Below the pieces are notes generated by a model. That model was not told the DNA's origin. It saw nothing but the letters and a program-made list of their open reading frames with translations, and did not search any database. This document shows positions 15,595 through 26,474 of a stretch of 64,000 bases of DNA, piece after piece (the stretch's first letter is position 1; every line of letters starts with the position of its first letter). Origin of the DNA: Rhizobium subbaraonis (GTDB lineage: Bacteria > Pseudomonadota > Alphaproteobacteria > Rhizobiales > Rhizobiaceae); the NCBI RefSeq assembly GCF_900220975.1, contig NZ_OBQD01000001.1, positions 434,001 through 498,000 of the forward strand. Direction: 5' to 3'. The position numbers were made by a program, and so were the translations under genes.

Positions 15595-17501
15595 TCAGGC
15601 GCTCCCGTCGTACCAGAACGTATCGGGCAGATAGACACCCATGAAGGCTGTGGGATCGAATCCGTAAAGCCCCGTTTCCGGCACGTTCCTGATCTTCCGG
15701 TTGATCACGACCGGCTGCAGCGTGCCGTTGATGATGCCGATCGAGAACACCTGCTGGGTGTAGATCGTCAGCATCTCCGTCCATATCGTCTCGCGTTCGG
15801 CGGTCGAGCTTGAACGTTTCCACTGTCGCATCAGCTCAACCAGCCTTCTTGCCTCGGGCAGCTCCGGCGCCTCGCCCTTCTGCTCGGCGGAAAGGTAGTG
15901 CAGGCCCCAGACCGGCCATTGCAGCTGCTCGTCGCCCGTCGGTGCAAGGGCGGACGGGGACATGTCGGGGGTGGGAATACCGTTGTCGATACCCTGCTGT
16001 ACCGACAGCATGATCTCGCCGCCGAGCGCCCGGCTGCGGAATACGTCGCGCTGCGAGGTCCGGACGCTGAGCGCCAGCCCCACCTGCCGCCAGTGATCGG
16101 TGACGAGTTCGAGGACGTCGGTCTCCAGCGTGCTTTCGCCGGCGGATTCGATGATCATGCTGGCCTGCCGCCCGTCCGGCAGAAGGCGCACGCCGTCGCT
16201 GCGCCGTTCCGTCAGGCCGACCTCGTCGAGAAGCTTGTCGGCGAGGTCGGGGTCGAACTGCGCCCAGGCGTGCTGGTACTCGGGCTTGAAGAGCGGGCTC
16301 TGCGGCAGGATGGTATCGGCGCTCTCGCGGGCGAGGCCGAAGAAGCTCGCCTTGTTGATCTCCTCCCGATCGATCGCCACCGACAGGGCCCGGCGGAAGC
16401 GGACGTCGCGAAACAGGTCACGCCAGACCTTGTCGCCGCAGTTGAGATTGGGCAGGAGCGCGATGCGCGAGCCCTGGGTGCGCTCCCACAGGCTGACGCG
16501 GATCGGATAGCGGTCCTCGGCATCCTTGAGGAAGGTGTAGTCGGCAAAGTCCAGGCCGCCGGACTGCAGGTCGGTCTCGCCGGCGCCCGCCTTGGCCGGA
16601 ATGATGCCCGGCGCGGAGACGTTCAGGAAGATCCGGTCGATGTAGGGAAGCTGCTGTCCCGTCTCGTCGACGCGGTGGTAGAAAGGATTGCGCTCGAAGA
16701 TGAATTGCTCGGCCGGCGGCTTCGTCAGGTTGCGCCACGGGTCGAGCGTCGGCAGCTCGGGATTCTCCGGCCGGTAGGTGCGCGACATGTCGATGTGGAG
16801 GCTGGTCCAGTCGTCGGAGCCGGTTTCCTCGATCAGCTTTTTCAGCGCCTCGGGCTCGGCATACTTCGGATGGAATTGCTTCATGTAGTGCGCGGGCAGC
16901 GCCAGGGTCAGCGGTTGCGGCGAGGCCAGGCGAAGCAGGAAATCGGGGTTCGGAACATCCCAGGTATACCGCACCGTCAGCGGATCGATCAGTTCGAAAC
17001 GTGGCGGCTTTCCTTCTGACAGAAGGTCGAGCGGCAGCCCGCGCGGGCGCATCTCCTTGTTGTTGAGCACGTCCTCCCAGTAGTAGACGAAGTCGTCCAC
17101 GGTGAAGGGATGGCCGTCCGACCAGCGGTGCCCCTCGCGCAGGCGGAACGTATAGGCCCGGTTTTCCACCTGCTCGAAGCTCTCTAGGATGTCCGGCTGC
17201 AGCGCCAGGTGCTCGTCGAAACCGACGAGACGCGCATAGCCGTTGATGGTCATCAGGCGGATGTCTTTCTGGCTGCCAATGATCATCCGCGCTGAGCCGC
17301 CATATTGCCCGGGCTTGCGGTCCATCGCCGCGAGATTGACGACGCGCGGCACCTTCGGAAGGCGCTCCGCCATCGGCGGCAGGGTGCCGTCGGCAAGCTT
17401 CTCCTTCAGGAATTCCGGTTCCTGCAGGGCGAGCGCTGCCCGCGCCAGCGGCGGGGACAGGCAGGTTGCTGCAAGCAGGCCGAGTACGGTTCGACGCGTG
17501 A

Positions 17502-17505
<4 letters not shown>
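15595..17505 (-). CDS. ABC transporter substrate-binding protein, family 5
   Basis: 636 residues with a GTG start at 17505 overlapping the ATPase stop. The N-terminus MITRRTVLGLLAATCLSPPL contains a twin-arginine-like TRRTVLG motif followed by a hydrophobic stretch and ARA, consistent with Tat or Sec export. FTVDDFVYYWEDVLNN and RDVRFRRALSVAIDREEINK are standard SBP family 5 motifs. It is longer than classical DppA/OppA (about 530), like family 5 proteins that bind large ligands. Between glycosyltransferase and lyase genes, a role in recapturing polysaccharide fragments is a reasonable hypothesis. Confidence 0.9.
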
Positions 17506-19391
<1,886 letters not shown>

Positions 19392-19540
19392 GCCCGGAGT
19401 ATCCTTTGTTACTTTTTGTTACCACCAGAAGTACAGCAGACTAGCGGAGGCCATTGGGCCTGTCCATGACATTTGCCATAGGCCGAAGCCGTTGAGGTTG
19501 TGTGACAAACCCTGTTCATAAACGCGCGCGGCCGCGATTT

Positions 19541-20494
19541 TCAACGGGCGTCTGCAGCGAGCGCGGACAGTGCTTCGCGGCCCAGAATGTCGGCCGCGTT
19601 CAGCGAGCGGCGGAAGTTGTCGAAGTAGAGCGTCCATTCATCGCTCGCGGCCGCGCGATAGGGGCCGAACTTGAAGTATTGCCGCGGTCCGAGCCCCGGA
19701 TCGTCGTGGCCGATGGCCCCTTTCACGGTGACGATCCAGCGGTCGTTTGCGAACAGCTCGACATGGCCGCTGCCGTCCGGCCCCGGGCGGGTCATGACGG
19801 CAAAGTCGATCCAGCCGCTTTCGGGCACAGGCAGCCGGTTGCCCCGGTCGATCACCCGGATGCGACCGGTGCGTGTGCCGAAGGGCTTTCCGTCCAGAAC
19901 GTCCCATCGCCCGTCGGTGGCGACGAGCGCGCGCATCTGGTGCTTCTCCGGCCGCAGCCAGACGGGAGCGGCGGCGTCGGGCGCGCCGGCATCGGCGTTG
20001 CCCGCAGCGTCGCCGTCGCCGTCGCCCGGGCGTAGCATGGTCTCCACGGTGGCAAACAGCTTGCCGCGAACGAGCCGCAGGGCGAAGAAGGGGCTGTAGT
20101 CGCCTTGGGCGGTGGGGCCGATCTCCCGCTTCCACTGGGCAATCAGGTGACGCGTGTCGTCCTGCGGAACCGGATCGGCGAAGCGGACCGAGAAGCCGTA
20201 CCAGACGGCGCGGTCATAGGGTACGCGCAGGCGCGACCGCTCCCAGATCTCCGCCCGTTCGCTGCGGCCGCTCTCGCCGCCCCAGAGCGGGCGGACGCTG
20301 AGCTTCAGTGCGCCGGCGCTGCGGTGCGTGACTGCACTCTGGAACTCGACGCGGCCGGCGCGCTGCTCGGGGTTGTCGCGATAGTAGAGCCCGCCGGCGG
20401 GCGAGAAGGTGGTGCCTTCGAATCCGTCGAAAAGCGGCGTCTCGAATGGGCGGAGCTGCGCGGCATCATCCCGTTGGGAAGAGCCGCCCGCCAT
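19541..20494 (-). CDS. polysaccharide lyase paralogue without signal peptide
   Basis: 317 residues, clearly the same family as 1769-2743: LFDGFEGTTFSPAGGLYYRD, SERAEIWERSRLRVPYDRAV, LIAQWKREIGPTAQGDYSPF, YFKFGPYRAAASDEWTLYFD. Unlike the paralogue it starts hydrophilic (MAGGSSQRDDAAQLRP), so it is either cytoplasmic or exported by a non-Sec route. A low-complexity insertion rich in D, G and A sits near residue 155. The start at 20494 lies one base after the stop of the upstream cyclase, so translation is coupled to it. Confidence 0.78.
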   Translation of the reverse strand: MAGGSSQRDDAAQLRPFETPLFDGFEGTTFSPAGGLYYRDNPEQRAGRVEFQSAVTHRSAGALKLSVRPLWGGESGRSERAEIWERSRLRVPYDRAVWYGFSVRFADPVPQDDTRHLIAQWKREIGPTAQGDYSPFFALRLVRGKLFATVETMLRPGDGDGDAAGNADAGAPDAAAPVWLRPEKHQMRALVATDGRWDVLDGKPFGTRTGRIRVIDRGNRLPVPESGWIDFAVMTRPGPDGSGHVELFANDRWIVTVKGAIGHDDPGLGPRQYFKFGPYRAAASDEWTLYFDNFRRSLNAADILGREALSALAADAR

Positions 20495-20495
20495 G

Positions 20496-21860
20496 TCAGT
20501 TCAGCCCGCGAGCGATCATCGGAATGGTCGTCCGCCGGTCCGAACCGGGAGTGGAACGCGCGTCGCGATAAAGCAGCATCACCTGCTCGGCCTCCGAGCG
20601 TCCGTCGCGGCCTTCGCCATCGAGCGCTTCGGCGCGGTCGAGCTTGAGGTTGGTCTGCCCCGGCAGCAGCACCGTCAGCTTCTGCCGGACCCCGCGCAGC
20701 TTTTCCTCGCCGAGCGTCGTCCATTCGCCGCCGCAATAGGTGGCGAACGTCTGGCTGGCAACGATCGGCTTCGAATACTTCTTCGTCAGCCCCTGCAGCC
20801 GCTGCACCTCGTTGACCGCCGAGCCGAAGGCGGAGAAGGTCAGCCGGTCCCTCAAGCCGACATTGCCGAACATGACATTGCCCACATGCAGGCCGATGCC
20901 GTAGCGGATGTCGGCGAGGCCATCCTTGCGGCGCTTGGCGTTGAGCTCGCCCATGCGCATCGTCGCGTGGCGGACGGCGGACATCGCCGCCTGGGCCGCC
21001 ACCTGCGAGGGCTCGCGGTGCCGGCCGCAGGGATAGACGGCAAGGAAGCCGTCGCCGATGAAGGACAGGATCTCTCCGCCGTTCCGGTTGAACGGCGTGG
21101 CGATCGCATCGAAGAACTGGTTAAGCGTATCGATATAGGCCTGGCGGCCCTCCTTTTCGGCCAGCACCGTCGACTGGCGCATGTCGGCCATGACGAGGGC
21201 GGCGCGGATGGTTTCGCCGTCGCCACGGCGGATCTGGCCCGAAAGCACCCGCCGGCCGGCATTGCCGCCGAGATAGGTCATCAGCATGTTGTCGGCGAGC
21301 TTGCCGAGCACGGCCATCTTGGCTGCGACCGCCAGGCTGTTCTGGATCTTCAGGAGCGCCTCGATGACGTTGTCGCTGAAGCCGCCCGGGGCATCGGTGG
21401 ACCACGACCCGACCATGCCCTGGCCGGGCGATTCACCGAAAGACTGGACGAAGGCGAGATAGTCGGTTGCGCCGGCCTCCTTGAGGTCGTCGAAGATCGG
21501 AAACTCGGAGGGCGCCTTGTGGTCGATGCGCCGGCGCAGGTGATCGAGGCTGTTGCTGAGCAGGTAGTAGTACGGGCTGAGCAGGAAGCGCGACGGTTCG
21601 CTGTCCTCGCCCGAGGCGCGGAAACCTTCGACGGTGACGCCCTGGCCGCGCATCCAGGTGAAGCCCAGCGCGTCATAGAGCGGATGCAGCATCGAAAAGC
21701 TGAGATGGACGCGCAGAAGCGGCAGGCCAGCCGAGGCCAGCCGTTCGCAGAAGCCGGAGACGATGTATTCCAGATTTTCGCCGCTCAGTGCCGCGGTCTT
21801 CAGCCAGGAGGAGACGCGATCAAGGAGGATGTTGGAGACGTCGGCATTACGCGTGTTCAT
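20496..21860 (-). CDS. class III adenylate/guanylate cyclase
   Basis: 454 residues from the ATG at 21860 (MNTRNADVSNILLD); the frame is open further upstream but crosses the divergent promoter. The N-terminal 200 residues are a soluble domain of unknown role (ENLEYIVSGFCERLASAGLP). The C-terminal catalytic domain has ALVMADMRQSTVLAEKEG (first metal Asp), SFIGDGFLAVYPCG (second) and AFGSAVNEVQRLQG. No membrane segment. Its stop is coupled to the lyase at 19541, an unusual cyclase-lyase pair. Confidence 0.85.
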   Translation of the reverse strand: MNTRNADVSNILLDRVSSWLKTAALSGENLEYIVSGFCERLASAGLPLLRVHLSFSMLHPLYDALGFTWMRGQGVTVEGFRASGEDSEPSRFLLSPYYYLLSNSLDHLRRRIDHKAPSEFPIFDDLKEAGATDYLAFVQSFGESPGQGMVGSWSTDAPGGFSDNVIEALLKIQNSLAVAAKMAVLGKLADNMLMTYLGGNAGRRVLSGQIRRGDGETIRAALVMADMRQSTVLAEKEGRQAYIDTLNQFFDAIATPFNRNGGEILSFIGDGFLAVYPCGRHREPSQVAAQAAMSAVRHATMRMGELNAKRRKDGLADIRYGIGLHVGNVMFGNVGLRDRLTFSAFGSAVNEVQRLQGLTKKYSKPIVASQTFATYCGGEWTTLGEEKLRGVRQKLTVLLPGQTNLKLDRAEALDGEGRDGRSEAEQVMLLYRDARSTPGSDRRTTIPMIARGLN

Positions 21861-22179
21861 CTTTTGTCCTTGTCGATGCCTGATGCGGCGCTGTCGCAGC
21901 GATGCCGAGGCGAAGTGTCGATATGAAGTCTTCCGGCTTGGGTCCGGGGCGTCTGGTGGCGGTCGATCTGCCACCGCCGACGCAGTGCGACAAGATATAA
22001 GGGAGGTACCATCCCGAAACCAGAAGCGGTGGGCAAGAAATCTTTCCAGCCGGTCGTTGCCGCGCCGGGACGCCGTCGCCGCTCGGCTTGACGCGGCGGC
22101 GATTTGCGCCCAATTGTCTGCCACCAGACCGAAAGGGCCCAACGCATTGACCTTGCTTCCTTCTTCCGCCGAAACCCTG
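21861..22179. promoter_or_regulatory. divergent intergenic region
   Basis: About 320 bp between the divergent cyclase and nucleotide-sugar dehydrogenase genes, so it should hold both promoters. It is locally less GC-rich around 21997 (CAAGATATAAGGGAGGTACC). No confident -35/-10 pair or operator was found. Confidence 0.4.
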
Positions 22180-23490
22180 ATGACGGCGATTGCCGGAAAA
22201 AGTGCGCGCGCCGGCATCATCGGGCTTGGCTATGTCGGGCTGCCGCTGGCGATCACGATCGCGCGAAGCGGTTTTTCCGTGACCGGCTTCGATATCGACC
22301 CTGAAAAGATCACGGCGCTCGACGCCGGCAGGTCCTATATCGAGGCGGTGCCGGCCGAGGCGCTGGCCGCCGAGACGCGGGCCGGCCGGTTCCGCTCGAC
22401 GACGGATTTCACGGCGCTTTCCGAGTGCGACGTGGTGGTGATCTGCGTGCCCACGCCGCTGACCAAACAGCGCGAACCGGACATGTCCTATGTCGTCAAG
22501 ACCGCCGAAGCCATCGCGCGGACGCTGCGGGCGGGGCAACTGGTCGTGCTGGAATCGACGACATGGCCGGGAACGACGGACGAGCTTGTACGGCCGATCC
22601 TCGAGCGTGGGGGGCTGCGGTCCGGCGTCGATTTCTTCCTCGGCTTTTCCCCGGAGCGTGAGGATCCCGGCAACCGTGACTTCGACACTGCGACCATTCC
22701 GAAGGTCGTGGCCGGCGACGGCGAGGCCGCGTCTGCGCTGATGCAGGCCTTCTACGGCGCGGTGGTCAAGGCGACCGTGCCGGTGTCGTCCAACGCGACC
22801 GCCGAGGCCGTCAAGCTGACCGAGAACGTCTTCCGCGCAGTCAACATCGCCCTCGTCAACGAGCTGAAGGTGCTGTACGAGGCGATGGGCATCGATATCT
22901 GGGAAGTGGTGGACGCGGCGAAGACCAAGCCCTTCGGCTACATGCCCTTCTATCCGGGACCCGGCCTTGGCGGGCACTGCATCCCGATCGATCCGTTCTA
23001 TCTGACTTGGAAGTCGCGCGAGTTCGAACTGCCCACGCGCTTCATCGAGCTTGCCGGCGAGATCAACTCGGCCATGCCCCGCCATGTCGTGTCTCAGCTT
23101 GCCGAAGCGCTCGACATCCGCCTCGGCAAGGCGCTCAGCCGTTCGCGCATCCTCCTGATCGGCCTTGCCTACAAGAAGAACGTGCCCGACATCCGCGAGA
23201 GCCCCTCGCTGAAGCTGATCGAACTGATCGAGGAGCGAAAGGGATCGGTCGACTACCACGATCCCTTCGTGGCCGAAGTGCCCGCGACGCGCGAATACAT
23301 GGCGCTGAAGGGACGGCGTTCGGTCGATCTCGATGAACAGGCGGTGCGCGGCTACGACGCGGTGCTGATCTCGACCGATCACGACATCGTCGACTATGGC
23401 GCACTTGCGCAATGGTCGCCGCTGATCGTAGACACCCGCAACGCCTTCGCCCGCCGCGGTATCGAAGGCGGCAACATCGTCAAGGCCTAG
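22180..23490 (+). CDS. nucleotide-sugar (UDP-glucose/UDP-HexNAc) dehydrogenase
   Basis: 436 residues. The Rossmann motif ARAGIIGLGYVGLPLAITIA is at the N-terminus; the active site PGPGLGGHCIPIDPFYLTWK contains the catalytic Cys; LIGLAYKKNVPDIRESPSLK is the C-terminal NAD(P)/UDP-binding segment. GGHCIPIDP places it nearer the UDP-N-acetylglucosamine/galactosamine 6-dehydrogenase (WbpA/TviB) branch than to RkpK at 29539, whose motif is GGSCFPKD. The start at 22180 (MTAIAGKSA) is preferred over a TTG at 22147. It probably supplies a uronic acid precursor for the polysaccharide encoded here. Confidence 0.9.
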   Translation: MTAIAGKSARAGIIGLGYVGLPLAITIARSGFSVTGFDIDPEKITALDAGRSYIEAVPAEALAAETRAGRFRSTTDFTALSECDVVVICVPTPLTKQREPDMSYVVKTAEAIARTLRAGQLVVLESTTWPGTTDELVRPILERGGLRSGVDFFLGFSPEREDPGNRDFDTATIPKVVAGDGEAASALMQAFYGAVVKATVPVSSNATAEAVKLTENVFRAVNIALVNELKVLYEAMGIDIWEVVDAAKTKPFGYMPFYPGPGLGGHCIPIDPFYLTWKSREFELPTRFIELAGEINSAMPRHVVSQLAEALDIRLGKALSRSRILLIGLAYKKNVPDIRESPSLKLIELIEERKGSVDYHDPFVAEVPATREYMALKGRRSVDLDEQAVRGYDAVLISTDHDIVDYGALAQWSPLIVDTRNAFARRGIEGGNIVKA

Positions 23491-23557
23491 CGGTGGTGGC
23501 CGGACGGCGCGCCGGCGCGCGCCGGGAGTGCTTCAACAAGGGAGAGCGGGAGCCAGC

Positions 23558-24040
23558 ATGAGCCGTCTCGACAGTTTCATCCGTCGCCTGACGGCGCAGC
23601 GCGACATTCTCAACTATGTCAGCGAGCATCTGGCATTGCCCGACGACGGCGTGGTCATGGAGATCGGGCTCGGAAACGGCCGCACCTTCAGCCATCTGCG
23701 CGAGCTTTTCCCCGATCGGCGGATACTGGCCTTCGATCGGGCTTGTGGCGCGCATGCCTCGAGCGTGCCGGAGCCGGGCTGCCTGATGCTGGGCGAGATC
23801 TGCGATACCGGGAAGCAGTTCGAAACGGGCGAGGCGGCCCTGGTTCATGCCGACATCGGCACCGGATATCCGGAAAAGGATGCCGTCACGCTGACATGGC
23901 TGCCGCAGATGGTGGTCGGCATGCTGGCGCCGGGCGGCATCGCCGTCAGCGGCCTGCCGCTGGACGAACCGTCTCTGCAGCGGCTTGAGGTGCCGGAAAG
24001 CGTACCGCAGGACCGGTATTTCCTCTACCGGAAAGGGTGA
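23558..24040 (+). CDS. class I SAM-dependent methyltransferase-like protein
   Basis: 160 residues. VVMEIGLGNGRTFSHLRELF is motif I of a class I methyltransferase and RRILAFDRACGAH is the following acidic strand. The protein is short and the C-terminal half (WLPQMVVGMLAPGGIAVSGL) fits the central strands. A ribosome site (GGAGAGCGGGAG) precedes the ATG at 23558. The target is unknown; the position after the dehydrogenase suggests sugar or glycan methylation, but that is inference. Confidence 0.7.
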   Translation: MSRLDSFIRRLTAQRDILNYVSEHLALPDDGVVMEIGLGNGRTFSHLRELFPDRRILAFDRACGAHASSVPEPGCLMLGEICDTGKQFETGEAALVHADIGTGYPEKDAVTLTWLPQMVVGMLAPGGIAVSGLPLDEPSLQRLEVPESVPQDRYFLYRKG

Positions 24041-24218
24041 GGACGTCTCCGGCCGAACGCGGTCGCAAAACCGCGCTGCCTGTCTGATCCAGCGATGATG
24101 CGGGCCGGGCCGTTACGCGCCGACGCTGCGTTTGCGGGCCGCCCCGGCCTTGCCGGGACAAGACGCGATGCAGCAGGGCGAGACGGCCCGGAGCGGGCCG
24201 GATCGGCTGCGCCGGGGA

Positions 24219-24674
24219 TCAGCTGCGTGGCCGGCAGTCACTGTCGCCGCGTTCGCAACCGCGCTGTGACGGACGGTCGTTGCGGCCCTTGTCGCGCTCG
24301 GGCCTCTTGCTATCCTGCTGCTTGTTGTCTTGCTGGCGATCGTCGTATCCCCGCCGCTGGTCGTCGTTTCGCGTGCGGTCGTTGTTGCGATCCCTGTCGC
24401 GGTCTCTGTCGGGGTTCCTGTCACGATCCCGGTCCTGATCGCGATTGCGGTCCCTGTCCCTGTCTCTGTCTCTGTCCCTGTCGGCGCTGGGCCGCCGGTC
24501 GTCCCTGTGGCCGCGTCCGTCCCAGTAGTCGCGCTCGTAGCGCGGTTCAACGACCCGGTAGCGTGGCGGCTCGGCGTAGTAGCCGCCGCCGGAATAGCCC
24601 GATGTCTCGCAGCCGGCGAGTGCTGCGCCGAGCAGCCCGGCGAGGGGAAGAAGAAGCAGTTTCGACCGAATCAT
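24219..24674 (-). CDS. Asp/Arg-repeat lipoprotein
   Basis: 151 residues starting MIRSKLLLLPLAGLLGAALA, followed by GCETSG: a clear lipobox (LAGC), so probably lipid-anchored. After a Tyr/Gly/Pro-rich linker, residues about 55-100 are an Asp-Arg dipeptide run interrupted by N and Q, and the tail is rich in K, Q and R. The DNA contains short tandem units (GTCCCTGTC-type) near 24370-24480. No enzymatic motif. Possibly envelope-associated and polyampholytic; function unknown. Confidence 0.7.
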   Translation of the reverse strand: MIRSKLLLLPLAGLLGAALAGCETSGYSGGGYYAEPPRYRVVEPRYERDYWDGRGHRDDRRPSADRDRDRDRDRDRNRDQDRDRDRNPDRDRDRDRNNDRTRNDDQRRGYDDRQQDNKQQDSKRPERDKGRNDRPSQRGCERGDSDCRPRS

Positions 24675-24775
24675 CGCAGTACCTCGTAAGTGCCTTCGGC
24701 AGGCACAGACCACAGAACTGTGGCGGGGTACAGGCTCGATCTGCGGGCAAGATACGGCCAAGCGAGGGGTGCAGG

Positions 24776-26227
24776 TCAGGCGGTGCTTTCGCGTCCCGCA
24801 CAGGCATCCGCCCATGGGACCCGACGGTCGGTCTGAGGCGGTCGCACGCCGATGCTGGCGGCCATCGCAACGCGCCCGCGCCCGAGCGACTTGGCCCGGT
24901 AAAGGGCAGCGTCGGCGGCGTTGAAGGCGGCGTCGCAGGTGGTGCCGGCGTCCACGACAAGGCTGATACCGAACGACGCCCCGATCGACGTTTCGCCCAC
25001 GGGCAGAACGATGGGTTGCGAAAGCGCGGCCAGCAGCGTGTTGCAGACCTGTTCCGCCTCGGTCGCCGAAAGGTCCGGCATCAGGATTGCGAATTCGTCG
25101 CCGCCAAGCCGGAAGATGCGATCGGCCTGCCGCGTTCCTGATCGCAGGCGCGCCGCCACCACCCGCAAAAGCGCGTCACCGATGGCATGGCCATGGGTGT
25201 CATTGACCGCCTTGAAGCCGTCCAGATCCATGCAGACCACGGCCAGCGGCCGCCGGTTCGCCAGCGCCTTGAACTCGGGCTCCAGCAGCGCGCGGTTGAT
25301 AAGGCCGGTCAGGAAATCATGCGTGGCCGCATGTCGCATCTCCCGTTCGCGGTCGACCAGCATCTGCGCAGTGCCCCGCGTCATCCGGAACATGAGCAAA
25401 CCGCCAGCCAGGAGCACGAGGCTGACCGCCACGACCAGCGGCAGCGAGTGGTAGAGGACGTCTGCTGCGGGCGTTGGCGGCCGCCAGGAGAGGACCTGGA
25501 CCTGGCCTTCCGGGCTGACAGCGATTTCCGCCCGGGCGCGATTGGCCGCAACGGCCGACAGCGGGCCGACCTGTGGGTCGTCGAGGAGAAAGCGTTGGCC
25601 GAAGAAGTCCTGCAGGCTGCCGTCGATCGGCATCGCCGTGACGAGGATCGGCGCACGGTCGCCCTTCGGCACGGCGGTGGCGAAGTCCGGCTGGAACAGG
25701 CTTGCCGAAAGCAGGACCGCCTCGTCGCCCAGCACCTCGATGCGGCTGGCAGCGACCGGCAGCGGAATGCCGTTTCTGACCGTTGCATGTTCGCGTGCCC
25801 GCACGGCCGCCACGAGCGGGCCGGATTCGGCGACGATCGCGGTCGCTCCGCGTGCGAAGAAGGGGCGGTCCTGCACCGTTGCGGCCGTGCGCGAGTAGAG
25901 GATGGCGTCGGCGGGGTCGAGCACCGCCGTGAAGCGGGTCCGCGACGTGCCGATCAGCGATGCCCCGATGTTGCGATCGGTCCATTCGCGGTCGAAGCGG
26001 TTGTCGAGGTTGGCGATGGCCTCGTCCCAGATCGTCCAGGCCGTCAGCGAGAATTCGATGTCGGAGATCCAGAGCGCGATATTGCTCTCGACCAGCGTTT
26101 CTTGCTGCTGGCGCGCCTCCGCGTCGATCCGCGCAACGCCGAGATAGGGGATGGTCGCCAGTCCGGCAATCAGCAGGGTTATGCAGGCGATGGCCGGGCC
26201 AACGAGTCTGAAGTGAACGAAGCGCAT
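24776..26227 (-). CDS. membrane diguanylate cyclase (CHASE4-like sensor, GGDEF)
   Basis: 483 residues. TM1 (about 8-30), a periplasmic sensor of about 230 residues with LWISDIEFSLTAWTIWDEAI (CHASE4-like), TM2 (LPLVVAVSLVLLAGGLLMF), then the GGDEF domain. The active site RLGGDEFAILMPD is intact and RQAD lies five residues before GGDEF, so the inhibitory c-di-GMP site is present. There is no EAL domain. Start chosen at MRFVHFRLVG (26227), where the first helix begins. It likely makes c-di-GMP controlling the surrounding polysaccharide genes or biofilm formation. Confidence 0.92.
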   Translation of the reverse strand: MRFVHFRLVGPAIACITLLIAGLATIPYLGVARIDAEARQQQETLVESNIALWISDIEFSLTAWTIWDEAIANLDNRFDREWTDRNIGASLIGTSRTRFTAVLDPADAILYSRTAATVQDRPFFARGATAIVAESGPLVAAVRAREHATVRNGIPLPVAASRIEVLGDEAVLLSASLFQPDFATAVPKGDRAPILVTAMPIDGSLQDFFGQRFLLDDPQVGPLSAVAANRARAEIAVSPEGQVQVLSWRPPTPAADVLYHSLPLVVAVSLVLLAGGLLMFRMTRGTAQMLVDREREMRHAATHDFLTGLINRALLEPEFKALANRRPLAVVCMDLDGFKAVNDTHGHAIGDALLRVVAARLRSGTRQADRIFRLGGDEFAILMPDLSATEAEQVCNTLLAALSQPIVLPVGETSIGASFGISLVVDAGTTCDAAFNAADAALYRAKSLGRGRVAMAASIGVRPPQTDRRVPWADACAGRESTA

Positions 26228-26474
26228 GGCCTTATCGGGCAGATTGTCGTGCCCATCGTGAGCACTGATGCCACAACGATCGCAGGCAGAGTTTACGATC
26301 ACGTTACCGCGGGCATGCCGGATACGGTAGCCGAAGACGATCGTTGCGGCGGCCGCTCACCGTCGCAAACGCCGCAACGGCGTGCCTGTGGCAATGTGTT
26401 CGCCGGACGCCTCGCCTCTTCAAGGGGGCTCTTCTCAGGTGCGTTGCGTGCGAATGGGGGGACGCAAGGCCTTG

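Noticed and set aside
21847-23412. 521-residue open frame on the minus strand
   Set aside because: Antisense of the nucleotide-sugar dehydrogenase; no recognisable domain.
24370-24490. Short tandem DNA repeats, possible CRISPR-like array
   Set aside because: Units of about 6-12 bp without spacers, explained by the Asp-Arg repeat of the lipoprotein.
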